Assembly: GCF_019977295.1 (NCBI RefSeq)
Contig: NZ_AP024651.1
Span: forward strand, 4,216,001-4,280,000
Direction of reading: 5' to 3'
DNA: 64,000 nucleotides
Source of the DNA: Arthrobacter sp. StoSoilB20
Lineage (GTDB): Bacteria; Actinomycetota; Actinomycetes; Actinomycetales; Micrococcaceae
Each line of letters begins with the position of its first letter. The first letter of the stretch is position 1. The notes under the pieces were generated by a model. It made no database searches and had not been told where the DNA came from. It saw nothing but the letters and a program-made list of their open reading frames with translations. The position numbers and the translations under genes were made by a program. Shown piece by piece: positions 1 through 7,748 of the stretch.

Positions 1-212
1 CTGTTGGCTACTTTTCGCTGAATGCGGCCACTGATCTGGCCGTGGTGATCCGTACGTTGGTGGTCAACCCGGAAGGCGCCGGTGGGCGGACCCTTACCCT
101 CGGCGTGGGCGGGGCCATCACTTCAGACTCCGTGGCCGACGACGAGTACGAGGAAATCCGGACCAAGGCGTTCGGGGTGCTGTCAGCACTGGGGGCCGGC
201 TTCCCGGACTGA
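1..212 (+). CDS. pabB: Aminodeoxychorismate synthase component I, C-terminal fragment
   Basis: The window opens inside this gene; the reading frame begins at base 3 and ends at a TGA at 210-212, giving about 69 residues. The fragment has the C-terminal signature of chorismate-binding enzymes: GYFSLN, then DLAVVIRT, a GVGGAIT strand and a DDEYEEI segment. The family converts chorismate and glutamine-derived ammonia to aminodeoxychorismate on the way to folate. TrpE and isochorismate synthases share this fold, but the pabC-like gene at 1793 on the same strand favours PabB. cls lies between them on the other strand. Confidence 0.8.
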   Translation, partial: VGYFSLNAATDLAVVIRTLVVNPEGAGGRTLTLGVGGAITSDSVADDEYEEIRTKAFGVLSALGAGFPD

Positions 213-233
213 CCCTGGGTCTGCTGTTGAGGA

Positions 234-1727
234 CTACTGCAGCGTCGCGGTCAACCTGGCCACGTTGTCCACATACTTGGCCAAGGGTGGTCTATCCATC
301 CAGTCGTCCAGCATAAGCTCACGGGACACCTCGCGGTACGTGGATTCCACGGCCCGCATGAGGTTCACGGTTTCGGCGCCAAGGAGCATCACCGAGACCT
401 CCATGTTCAAGGAGAAGGAGCGCATGTCCATGTTGCTGGAACCGAGGACGGCCACCTCGTCATCAATGGTGAAGTGCTTGGCGTGGAGAACGTATGGCGC
501 ACGGTACAGGTAGATGCGCACACCGGCTTCCAACAAAGCTTCGTAGTAGGAGCGCTGGGCATGGTGGACCAGGAACTGATCGCCCTTTTCTGAGACGAAG
601 AGCTCCACGTCGACACCTCGCTGTGCGGCCGTGGTGATGGCATAGAGGAGGGAGTCGTCCGGGACAAAGTACGGGCTGCAAATGGAAATCCGGTGCTGCG
701 CAGAGTAGATCAGGGTGTTGAACAGGCGCAGGTTGTTCTCAGTGGCAAAACCGGGGCCGCTCGGCACTACCTGGGCGGTGACGTGTCCGGGAGCCGGCTG
801 GGTTGGCAAACGCAGCTGGTCCTCGAGGGATTCGTCCGTTTCACTAAGCCAGTCCGTAGCGAACACTACGTTGAGCGTAGCCACGATTGGCCCCTCAAGA
901 CGGGACATCAGTTCAACCCACTTGCGGCCCACTTTGTGGTGTTTGGGGTTGTTGTAGGACGGCTCGATGAGGTTCTGCGAGCCGGTGAAAGCAACCATTC
1001 CATCGATCACCATGATCTTGCGGTGGTTCCTGAGGTCCGGGCGGCGCCATTGGCCATGGATGGGCAGCAGCGGAAGCATCCGCTTCCACTGGATCTTGCC
1101 TGCCTTCAACCGGCGGATCAGCCGACGGTAGCCCTTCACCCGAAGCGTTCCGATGTGGTCAAAGAGCAGCCTTACGGTCACTCCCCGTTCGGCAGCCTTC
1201 TCCAGCTCAGTCAGAAGGTCGTTCGTCACCGAGTCGCTGCTCATGATGTAGAACTCGGCATTGACGTAGGTCTTCGCACCCTTGACCGCCTCGGCCATGG
1301 CCTTGATGGATTCCTCGTAGCCCGGAATCAGCTCCACTTTGTTTCCGTCAACCATCGGCAGCGAACCCAGCCGGTGGTTGAGCTCTCCCGCCGATTTCAC
1401 CCATTCCGGCCCGGAGTAGACGCTCACGGGGTCAGCGAGGTCGGAGGTCACCGCGCGGACGCGGCGGTTGACTTCTTCCTGCTGCTCCCGCCTGCGCCTG
1501 GACAACTTGAAATTGCCAAAGAGCAGGAACAGCACAAACCCAACGGAAGGGATGAGGAAAACAGCCAAGAGCCATGCCATGGCCGTGGTGGGACGACGGT
1601 TGCCCGGAATGATGCCCAGCAGCACGATGCGCATGATGACTTCCGCAATGGCCCACGCACCCAACAACCAGGTCCACTCCTGGCCAAACGGAAAAGGAAA
1701 GAGCACGCGATAACCCCTACGGTCCAT
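234..1727 (-). CDS. cls: Cardiolipin synthase (phospholipase D family)
   Basis: The 497-residue product has two N-terminal membrane segments (about residues 19-40 and 49-70), then two phospholipase D domains. Each carries an HxKx4D motif: H235/K237/D242 and H415/K417/D422. The family joins phosphatidylglycerol units, or a related donor, into cardiolipin at the membrane. The frame is open up to 1802, but that start would overlap the divergent pabC-like gene at 1793. The ATG at 1727 leaves a shared promoter gap and still covers the whole domain. Length and architecture are normal for bacterial Cls. Confidence 0.9.
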   Translation of the reverse strand: MDRRGYRVLFPFPFGQEWTWLLGAWAIAEVIMRIVLLGIIPGNRRPTTAMAWLLAVFLIPSVGFVLFLLFGNFKLSRRRREQQEEVNRRVRAVTSDLADPVSVYSGPEWVKSAGELNHRLGSLPMVDGNKVELIPGYEESIKAMAEAVKGAKTYVNAEFYIMSSDSVTNDLLTELEKAAERGVTVRLLFDHIGTLRVKGYRRLIRRLKAGKIQWKRMLPLLPIHGQWRRPDLRNHRKIMVIDGMVAFTGSQNLIEPSYNNPKHHKVGRKWVELMSRLEGPIVATLNVVFATDWLSETDESLEDQLRLPTQPAPGHVTAQVVPSGPGFATENNLRLFNTLIYSAQHRISICSPYFVPDDSLLYAITTAAQRGVDVELFVSEKGDQFLVHHAQRSYYEALLEAGVRIYLYRAPYVLHAKHFTIDDEVAVLGSSNMDMRSFSLNMEVSVMLLGAETVNLMRAVESTYREVSRELMLDDWMDRPPLAKYVDNVARLTATLQ

Positions 1728-1792
1728 GAACAACGGTGACCACAGCCTATCCGGCAAAGTCGTCCGCAGTGGCCCCGCACTAAGCTGGGACC

Positions 1793-2734
1793 ATGACTTC
1801 ACCTGCCCCCACGGTCCTCGTTTTCCTGGACCCAGCCTTCGAAAACGGCCGTATTGCCGATTCCAGCCAACCGCAACTCATGGCAACGGACCTGGGTGCC
1901 ACCCGCGGCGACGGTGTGTTCGAATCACTCCTTGCCGTTCAAGGCCGCCCCCGCAAAGTCCAGGCGCACCTGAACCGTCTGGGCAGTTCCGCGGCAGCCT
2001 TGGACCTGGAGCTCCCCGGGCAGGACGTCTGGCGCCGGGCCATCGAGACAGCCATCAACGAATTCCGCGACGTCCACCCTGCCCCGACACCCGAAGAGGA
2101 CGAGGTCGTAGTCAAGCTCATCGTGACCCGAGGCGTTGAAGGCGCCGCCAGCCCCACGTGCTGGGTACAAGCGTCGCCCTCACCTGCGGGCAGTCGCCGA
2201 CAGCGCGAGACGGGCATCGACGTCGTCCTTCTGGACCGCGGCTTTGATACCGAAGCCGGCGAGCGCGCACCGTGGCTGCTGTTGGGCGCAAAGACGCTCT
2301 CATACGCCGTGAACATGGCGGCGCTGCGCTACGCGCACAAGCAGGGTGCGGACGATGCCATCTTCACGTCAACTGACGGCCGGGTCCTGGAAGGCCCCAC
2401 GTCCACCGTGTTGCTGGCGCACCTTGAAACAGCAGACGACGGCGATGGTTCGGTCAGGACTGTTCGTCGGCTCATCACTCCCCAGCTGGACAGCGGCATC
2501 CTCCCGGGCACCTCGCAGGGCGCATTGTTCGCTGCCGCGAAGTCTGCCGGCTGGGAATTGGGTTATGGTCCCCTGGAACCGCAGGACCTGTTCGACGCCG
2601 ACGCCGTCTGGCTCATTTCCAGCATTCGCTTGATCGCCCCTGTGAACCACATCAACGGCAAGGAAATCGGCACGCCCGAGGTGCGCAAGCAGCTCACCGC
2701 GGAGCTGAACCATCTGTTCGCGGGAATCGAGTAA
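1793..2734 (+). CDS. pabC: Aminodeoxychorismate lyase / class IV PLP aminotransferase
   Basis: The 313-residue protein has the class IV aminotransferase fold. GDGVFESLL (39-47) is the usual N-terminal motif, K167 in GAKTLSY is the probable PLP lysine, and LEGPTSTVLL follows downstream. PabC releases pyruvate from aminodeoxychorismate to give p-aminobenzoate. Branched-chain and D-amino-acid aminotransferases share these motifs, so the assignment leans on the nearby pabB fragment. The divergent cls gene lies between the two. The ATG at 1793 follows a weak GGGA ribosome site. Confidence 0.8.
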   Translation: MTSPAPTVLVFLDPAFENGRIADSSQPQLMATDLGATRGDGVFESLLAVQGRPRKVQAHLNRLGSSAAALDLELPGQDVWRRAIETAINEFRDVHPAPTPEEDEVVVKLIVTRGVEGAASPTCWVQASPSPAGSRRQRETGIDVVLLDRGFDTEAGERAPWLLLGAKTLSYAVNMAALRYAHKQGADDAIFTSTDGRVLEGPTSTVLLAHLETADDGDGSVRTVRRLITPQLDSGILPGTSQGALFAAAKSAGWELGYGPLEPQDLFDADAVWLISSIRLIAPVNHINGKEIGTPEVRKQLTAELNHLFAGIE

Positions 2735-2738
2735 ACAT

Positions 2739-2761
2739 CACCCCATCAGCGGGCCTCCGGC
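2739..2761. repeat. 23-bp direct repeat, copy 1
   Basis: This 23-base sequence, containing CATCAGCGGGCCTCCGGC, recurs exactly at 3952-3974 in the same orientation. The two copies bracket the gene at 2778-3821. Confidence 0.85.
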
Positions 2762-2777
2762 AGAGCGTGGACAGCTC

Positions 2778-3821
2778 TCACCAGCCGGAATGCTGAACCA
2801 CTGGGGCGGGTGGCCCCGGAACACGGGCCACCCGACCAGCGGAGCCACCCTGCGCAGCAGTGCCACCGGCTGCAGCTACACCGTCCGACAATTCGCGTGC
2901 GGCAGGTACCGCAATCTCCCGAGGCTGGAAGGGCGACGTGTTCAAGACTTTGCGCTCTCCCAGGGGTTGCTGCAGCAAAATTGTCAACGGTGTAGGCGGG
3001 TTTCCCTGGCAGGTCTTCATCCCGGCCCCGGACGGCCGCACTCCCACGACCACCTCCACGGTTGAGGCCGTTTCGACAAGTTTGGCTACTTCAAGGCGCC
3101 CCTCGGCGTCCTGCCCCGAGTTGCAGGAAATCTCCGTGACAAGCAAGGCGAGGTGGTTGGAGGCAAGGCTTCTGGGCTGTGCCGGATCAAGGGTTACCGC
3201 CGCGGTATCCAACCCGCCGAGGTCCCACTCGGGGGTGCATGTAGACGACTCGACCACTGCCCACACAGCTTTGCCTGGTTCCGATTCCATGGACTTGGTG
3301 GAAATGATGATGTATTGGTAGTCGCGAATATCTCCGCTGCCGTCATCCTGGGGAGTTTGGAGCTTCGTCATCAGCATCACCCGGTCACTGCTCTCCTGCG
3401 CAATCAGCCACGTGTGAGGGTTAAAGTCAGAGACGTCACGCCCCTCGAGTGCCGGCGCAGCGCCGGAAGACAGCTCACTTGCGGGCTTGGGATTAACCAG
3501 CGCCTGAACCGGCACCATGTTCCCCTGGCACACGAGGTCACCGAGGTCGTTCTCCCGGGGTCCTTCGCCAGCGGCGCTCCCCTCACTCTGGGTATCACCG
3601 ACCGGCAAAACCGGAGGCCCTTCCGGCTGAAACTGCGCTGACACGGCAGGAGCCACAACAACGGCCCCCGCAGCAACGACGGTCAGAGCAGCCAGTCCCA
3701 ACCCAGCCTTGGGCCAAAAGCCGGTGGCGCGAATGTACTGCGGAATCGCCGGGGCTCTGGGCTGGAGTCGCCGCTGCCAGGGCAACTCCCCACGGTCCCC
3801 TGTTTTTGTCTTCACTCTCAT
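2778..3821 (-). CDS. Hypothetical membrane-anchored or secreted protein
   Basis: I do not recognise this 347-residue protein. A basic, proline-rich N-terminus is followed by one hydrophobic segment (about residues 38-62, ending PAVSAQ) that could be a signal anchor or signal peptide. The remainder is predicted extracytoplasmic, with few cysteines and a Gly/Ala/Pro-rich tail. It shows beta-rich stretches (YQYIIIST, VEVVVGVRP) but no catalytic motif I can name. The ATG at 3821 has no strong ribosome site. It sits alone between the two copies of a 23-bp direct repeat. A role at the cell envelope is only an inference. Confidence 0.7.
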   Translation of the reverse strand: MRVKTKTGDRGELPWQRRLQPRAPAIPQYIRATGFWPKAGLGLAALTVVAAGAVVVAPAVSAQFQPEGPPVLPVGDTQSEGSAAGEGPRENDLGDLVCQGNMVPVQALVNPKPASELSSGAAPALEGRDVSDFNPHTWLIAQESSDRVMLMTKLQTPQDDGSGDIRDYQYIIISTKSMESEPGKAVWAVVESSTCTPEWDLGGLDTAAVTLDPAQPRSLASNHLALLVTEISCNSGQDAEGRLEVAKLVETASTVEVVVGVRPSGAGMKTCQGNPPTPLTILLQQPLGERKVLNTSPFQPREIAVPAARELSDGVAAAGGTAAQGGSAGRVARVPGPPAPVVQHSGW

Positions 3822-3951
3822 ACCCGGTTAATGTCGGACGGTCCCGATAATGTAACGAAACCAAGAAAAGAGGGAGAGCACCCTGTCAGCGACTTAGACA
3901 CGGCAGGCAGCTTTTCGCCGCGACTCAGTCTGTGCAGAACGGTTGCAAACC

Positions 3952-3974
3952 CACCCCATCAGCGGGCCTCCGGC
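3952..3974. repeat. 23-bp direct repeat, copy 2
   Basis: Exact second copy of the sequence at 2739-2761, in the same orientation, 1,213 bases downstream. It lies upstream of the hypothetical gene it helps to bracket. Confidence 0.85.
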
Positions 3975-4109
3975 TAAGGAGCTCCGCATGGAACCTAGCA
4001 GATAACAAGTAGAGTAATCGCTCGCATGACTAAATGATTAGGAACTCTTAGCCTCAGCCAAGGGCTGTCTGTGTGTTCAATCGCATTCCTTATTCTCCTT
4101 GAAATGGTC

Positions 4110-4127
4110 ATTCGTCATGTGATGAAT
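4110..4127. promoter_or_regulatory. Imperfect inverted repeat, possible operator of the permease gene
   Basis: ATTCGTCATGTGATGAAT is palindromic at 7 of 9 half-site positions and lies about 75 bases before the permease start, in an AT-rich stretch. No regulator is encoded next to it, so the binding protein is unknown. Confidence 0.35.
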
Positions 4128-4202
4128 CTTGTTCTCGTGTTAGTTGGATCACGTCCGGCTGGTACTACTTCAGACTTTGCTGGCTAACTTCCCGGAGGGA
4201 AT

Positions 4203-5657
4203 ATGGGACTCAGCTCCCCCACAGAAGCCGAAGCATCGGCAACAGAGGCACAGTCCCACACTGACGCCTCGCAAACAGGATTGCGCCGGTCCATGGAGGC
4301 CCGGCACTTGGTCATGATCGCCATGGGCGGCGTCATCGGATCAGGCCTGTTCGTAAGTTCCGGATACACCATCGCCACAGCCGGCCCCTTGGGCGCTGTC
4401 CTGGCGTTCCTCATCGGCGCCGTAGTGGTTTACCTGGTGATGGCTTGTCTCGGGGAGCTCGCTGTCGCGTTCCCCGTCTCCGGCGCTTTCCACATTTACG
4501 CAGCCCGCACCATCGGCCCCGCCACAGGATTCGCCACTGCGTGGCTGTACTGGCTTTGCTGGGCGGTTGCCCTGGGTTCGGAATTTACAGCGGCCGGCCT
4601 CCTCATGCAGCGCTGGTTCCCAGGCGTCGACGTCTGGATCTGGTGCTTCATCTTCGCCACGGTCCTGTTCACACTGAACGCCATTTCATCGCGTGTCTTT
4701 GGCGAATCGGAGTTCTGGTTCGCGCTTATCAAGGTTGCCGCCGTCGTCGGCTTGATAATTCTCGGCGGCGCCGCCTTGGCGGGATTCCACCCCCTCGCTA
4801 CGGGAGACTATCCCTCCTTTGGTGAGAATTTCAGCACGCCGGCGGGCCTGTTCCCCAACGGTTTCACCGGCGTCTTCGTTACCTGCCTGGCTGTCTTCTA
4901 CGCCTTCTCCGGCTCGGAACTGATCGGCGTTGCCGCGGGCGAAACCGCCAACCCGGGCGCCAACATCCCCAAGGCCATGAGGACCACGGTCATCCGGCTC
5001 ATGATCTTCTTCGTCGGGGCGATCCTGGTCATCGCGGCCACTATCCCCTACGAAAAAGTCAGCGTGGACGAGAGCCCGTTCGTCACCGTTTTCTCGATGC
5101 TCGGCATCCCCTATGCCGCGGACATCATGAACTTCGTGATCATCACCGCGCTGCTCTCCGCCGGAAACTGCGGCCTCTTCTCCTGTGCACGCATGCTCTT
5201 CTCGCTCGCCGATGAAGGCCACGCACCGCAGGTATTCAAGAAACTCACCAAGCGCGGCATCCCGATGGTGGCGCTCTGCGTGAGCATGCTGGGCGGCTTG
5301 GCCTCATTGATCAGCAGCGTGGTGGCTCCGGCCACGGTCTATCTTGTGCTCGTCTCGGTAGCCGGCTTCGCCACCGTGGGTGTCTGGATGTCCATCGTGG
5401 CGTCGCACTTCATTTACCGGCGGACCTTCATCAGGAACGGCGGAGACCTCAGCACACTGCCGTACAAGGCCCCATTGTTCCCGCTGGTCCCGATCCTGGC
5501 GTTCGCACTTTGCCTTGTATCGCTGATCGGTATCGCGTTCGACCCCAACCAGGTCGCAGCACTGTTGTTCGGCGTTCCGTTCGTGGGCGCCTGCTACGCC
5601 GTCTTCTACTTCAAGTACGGCCGACGCCGGTCGCTCAAGAAGGCAGCGGACGCATAG
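4203..5657 (+). CDS. Amino acid permease (APC superfamily)
   Basis: The 484-residue protein has about 12 hydrophobic segments. Near the N-terminus is the amino acid transporter signature IAMGGVIGSGLFVSSG in helix 1, after a LRRSMEARHLVMIA lead-in typical of the AAT group (TC 2.A.3.1). It should import an amino acid by proton symport across the cytoplasmic membrane. Substrate cannot be read from the sequence: basic, aromatic and small amino acid carriers all share these features. A good GGAGG site precedes the ATG at 4203. The gene is monocistronic, with a long leader upstream and a stable hairpin downstream. Confidence 0.88.
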   Translation: MGLSSPTEAEASATEAQSHTDASQTGLRRSMEARHLVMIAMGGVIGSGLFVSSGYTIATAGPLGAVLAFLIGAVVVYLVMACLGELAVAFPVSGAFHIYAARTIGPATGFATAWLYWLCWAVALGSEFTAAGLLMQRWFPGVDVWIWCFIFATVLFTLNAISSRVFGESEFWFALIKVAAVVGLIILGGAALAGFHPLATGDYPSFGENFSTPAGLFPNGFTGVFVTCLAVFYAFSGSELIGVAAGETANPGANIPKAMRTTVIRLMIFFVGAILVIAATIPYEKVSVDESPFVTVFSMLGIPYAADIMNFVIITALLSAGNCGLFSCARMLFSLADEGHAPQVFKKLTKRGIPMVALCVSMLGGLASLISSVVAPATVYLVLVSVAGFATVGVWMSIVASHFIYRRTFIRNGGDLSTLPYKAPLFPLVPILAFALCLVSLIGIAFDPNQVAALLFGVPFVGACYAVFYFKYGRRRSLKKAADA

Positions 5658-5697
5658 TTCTTCCTGGTTCGTAGCTTCCTGACCTTGTTTGGAGACA

Positions 5698-5741
5698 GCT
5701 CAACCCCTGGACAACCTTTGCGGGTTGACCAGGGGCTGAGC
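5698..5741 (+). terminator. Hairpin downstream of the permease gene
   Basis: GCTCAACCCCTGG pairs with CCAGGGGCTGAGC (one G-U pair), and CAACC/GGTTG forms an extra inner stem. The hairpin lies about 40 bases after the permease stop. There is no T-tract, so termination or 3' mRNA protection are both possible. Confidence 0.55.
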
Positions 5742-5879
5742 CCATCTCAAAGAGGGTCAGGACGCCACACCTCCCGGACCTCCACCACCCACATTGAAAC
5801 CCGGGCAGCCCTGACACGCCGGGCAAGAGATGTGTCAGATCGGCCCTGCCAGCCAAAGTTGGTGGTGGAGGCACGCCCC

Positions 5880-5931
5880 TTAATCACCCGGCTGTATCTT
5901 CCGGGTTAATCACCCGGCTGTGTTTTCCGGG
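5880..5931 (-). repeat. Two tandem 26-bp hairpin units after the AhpD-like gene
   Basis: Two near-identical 26-base units (5880-5905 and 5906-5931) each carry CCCGG-N8/9-CCGGG and so form a small stem-loop. They lie immediately 3' of the AhpD-like stop codon and probably act as its transcript end. The copies differ at two positions. Confidence 0.6.
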
Positions 5932-6414
5932 CTACTTCTTGGCTGCGCGGACCGGGTGCTCGCTCAAGATGGACAGCCGGTTGAAAGCGTTGATGCCGAT
6001 GGCAGCCATGCAGAGCACACTGATTTGCTCGTCGCTGTAGTGCTGCCGTGCCTTCTCAAAGAGCTCAGGACTGGGCCGTGAAGAACTCATGCGGGTTATT
6101 TGCTCAGCGATTTCCATGGCCACCACTTCAGCGGAATCAAAGAGCTGAACTTCCTTGTAAACAGCTACCAAGGACAACCGTTGTTCTGTTTCACCGAGCT
6201 TAAGGGCCCGGCGATGGTGAAGGTCAAGGCAGAAGGCGCAACCATTGATCTGCGAGCACAAGTAATTGACGAGTTCGAGGGTGCGACGCGAGATTCCCAG
6301 TCGGTCGGCTTCGTCTACAAGTTGCTGGGAATAGTGGCTCAGCGTGGCATAAAGTTCCGGCTGCTGCTTGTCCAGATAGCCGGCCAGACGTGGTTTTGTT
6401 TCCTGTTCGGGCAT
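5932..6414 (-). CDS. Carboxymuconolactone decarboxylase family protein (AhpD-like)
   Basis: The 160-residue protein carries the AhpD-type redox motif. E47 is followed 11 residues later by C59-A-F-C62 and then H66, the E-x11-CxxC-x3-H arrangement of alkylhydroperoxidase-like members. Such proteins reduce peroxides or act as thiol-dependent antioxidants using the two cysteines. The true reductant and substrate are not evident. The ATG at 6414 was taken as the start because the region just upstream is a repeat array. The gene has its own intergenic region, 44 bases from the first repeat unit. Confidence 0.85.
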   Translation of the reverse strand: MPEQETKPRLAGYLDKQQPELYATLSHYSQQLVDEADRLGISRRTLELVNYLCSQINGCAFCLDLHHRRALKLGETEQRLSLVAVYKEVQLFDSAEVVAMEIAEQITRMSSSRPSPELFEKARQHYSDEQISVLCMAAIGINAFNRLSILSEHPVRAAKK

Positions 6415-6458
6415 GGTTGGAGCCTAGCGCAAAGGGCCCATGCAGCCTGACGCGAGAG

Positions 6459-6682
6459 GGTTCGTCCCAAACCCGGGGGACCTGAAAGAAGGTTCGCCCC
6501 AAACCCCGGGGGAACTGAGAGAAGGTCCGCCCCAAACCCGGGGATGTGAGAGAAGGTTCGCCCCAAACCCGGGGGATGTGAAAGAAGGTTCGCCCCAAAC
6601 CCGGGGGATGTGAAAGAAGGTCCACCCCAAACCCGGGGGACCTGAAAGAGGGTCCACCCCAAACCCGGGGGACCTGAAAGAG
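6459..6682. repeat. Tandem array of seven 32-bp units
   Basis: Seven head-to-tail units of 31-33 bases start at 6459, 6491, 6524, 6555, 6587, 6619 and 6651. Each contains CCCCAAACCCGGGG followed by a GA-rich tail ending GAAAGA(A/G)G. Units 6 and 7 are identical, 4 and 5 nearly so, and 1-3 more diverged, consistent with recent growth at the high-coordinate end. Each unit can form a C4/G4 stem-loop. There are no unique spacers, so this is not a CRISPR array. It fills the gap between the cysteine-synthase-like gene and the AhpD-like gene. Confidence 0.95.
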
Positions 6683-6686
6683 GGTT

Positions 6687-7748
6687 CTATTCGCGCGCGG
6701 CAGGGGTGTCGGCGGCGAGCCGGATGCCATGCTCGGCCAGCCACGCCGGGTTGAAGGCCTTACTCAGGTAGTTGGTGCCGGCGTCGGGCGCTATGGCCAC
6801 CACCACCGAACCGTGCGGCGCAGCACGAGCCACCCGGACAGCCGCGGCCACCGCGAGCCCTGAGGACGGGCCAAGCGCCAGGCCTTCTTCGTCGAGAAGC
6901 CTGTGGACGGTGGTGTAGACGTCGTCGTTGGGAATGCGCAGGAATCGGTCCACAATGGAGCGGTCGAATGCCTTGGGCCATTCGGGTTCCGGCCAGGAGT
7001 TTCCCACGCCATCCACCAGGATCTCCCCGGGGTGCCCGCCGCTGTAGGCGGAGCCATAGGGGTCGGCGCCAACAACTTCCAGGTGCCCGCCGGGCCGTGA
7101 ATCCGCCACCCGTTCCTTCAGGTACCGCCCGTTCCCGCTGATGGTCCCGCCGGTCCCTATGCCGGCAACGAAGTGCGTGACCAGGCCGCCCGTCTGCTCC
7201 CAGATTTCCGGTCCGGTGGTTTGATAGTGCGCCAAGGGATTGGCGGGGTTGTCGAACTGCATGGGCCGCCAGGCACCGGGTGTCTCTGCGGTGATCCGGG
7301 CGGCTACTGCGCGGGCGTTCTCCGGTGACTCGGACGGCGCATTCCAGTCAGTCAGGATCACGCGGGCCCCGTAATTGTGAAGCGCAGCGAGCTTTTCTTC
7401 GGAGATCGTATCGCCCGTCACCACCACCACTGGGTGGCCCGTCAGGTGCCCGATCAGTGCCAGGCCGATCCCCGTGTTGCCCGAGGTGCTCTCCACAATG
7501 GTGGCTCCCGGCTTCAGCTCCCCGGACTTCTCGGCCGCGCGAACCATGCTGAGGGCGGTGCGGTCTTTGATGGAGCCGCCGGGGTTCTCGGACTCAAGCT
7601 TGATGTGGATGGTGCTCCCCAGGCCGCGGCCCAGCGACTCCAACTTCACCAAAGGCGTGTTGCCCACTTTGTCCAGGACCGAGGCGTCCAGCCCGTCCGG
7701 GGTAGCCGTTGCCGAGTGCACTCCGTGTTTGCGAATTGTTGTGTTCAC
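6687..7748 (-). CDS. PLP-dependent cysteine synthase / cystathionine beta-synthase family enzyme
   Basis: The 353-residue protein is a fold-type II PLP enzyme. NPGGSIKDR places the Schiff-base lysine at K61, SGNTG (89-93) is the substrate-binding loop, and GTGGT (198-202) is the PLP phosphate loop. The family replaces an activated serine side chain with sulfide or another thiol. There are no C-terminal CBS regulatory domains. It is the last gene of a three-gene unit and its start overlaps the lyase stop by 4 bases (7745-7748), so translation is probably coupled. Its pairing with a lyase and an FMN monooxygenase suggests recovery of sulfur from an organic compound; that role is inferred. Confidence 0.85.
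   Translation of the reverse strand: MNTTIRKHGVHSATATPDGLDASVLDKVGNTPLVKLESLGRGLGSTIHIKLESENPGGSIKDRTALSMVRAAEKSGELKPGATIVESTSGNTGIGLALIGHLTGHPVVVVTGDTISEEKLAALHNYGARVILTDWNAPSESPENARAVAARITAETPGAWRPMQFDNPANPLAHYQTTGPEIWEQTGGLVTHFVAGIGTGGTISGNGRYLKERVADSRPGGHLEVVGADPYGSAYSGGHPGEILVDGVGNSWPEPEWPKAFDRSIVDRFLRIPNDDVYTTVHRLLDEEGLALGPSSGLAVAAAVRVARAAPHGSVVVAIAPDAGTNYLSKAFNPAWLAEHGIRLAADTPAARE

Larger units (their letters stand above)
3822..4202. other. Intergenic region upstream of the permease
   Basis: This 381-base gap has no convincing gene. It holds the second 23-bp repeat (3952-3974) and then a stretch more AT-rich than the surroundings (about 4015-4140), which probably contains the promoter of the permease. 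An imperfect inverted repeat lies at 4110-4127. GGAGG at 4194-4198 is the ribosome site for the ATG at 4203. Confidence 0.7.

Noticed and set aside
693-1739. Open frame of 348 codons antisense to cls
   Set aside because: No conserved motif; cls has both HKD motifs and clearly owns the region.
6459-6682. CRISPR array
   Set aside because: Units are head to tail with no unique spacers and no cas genes are nearby.
6224-6744. Overlapping minus-strand frames encoding repeats such as PRVWGGPSF
   Set aside because: They are translations of the 32-bp tandem array (period not divisible by three, so it is open in all frames) and overlap the AhpD-like gene.
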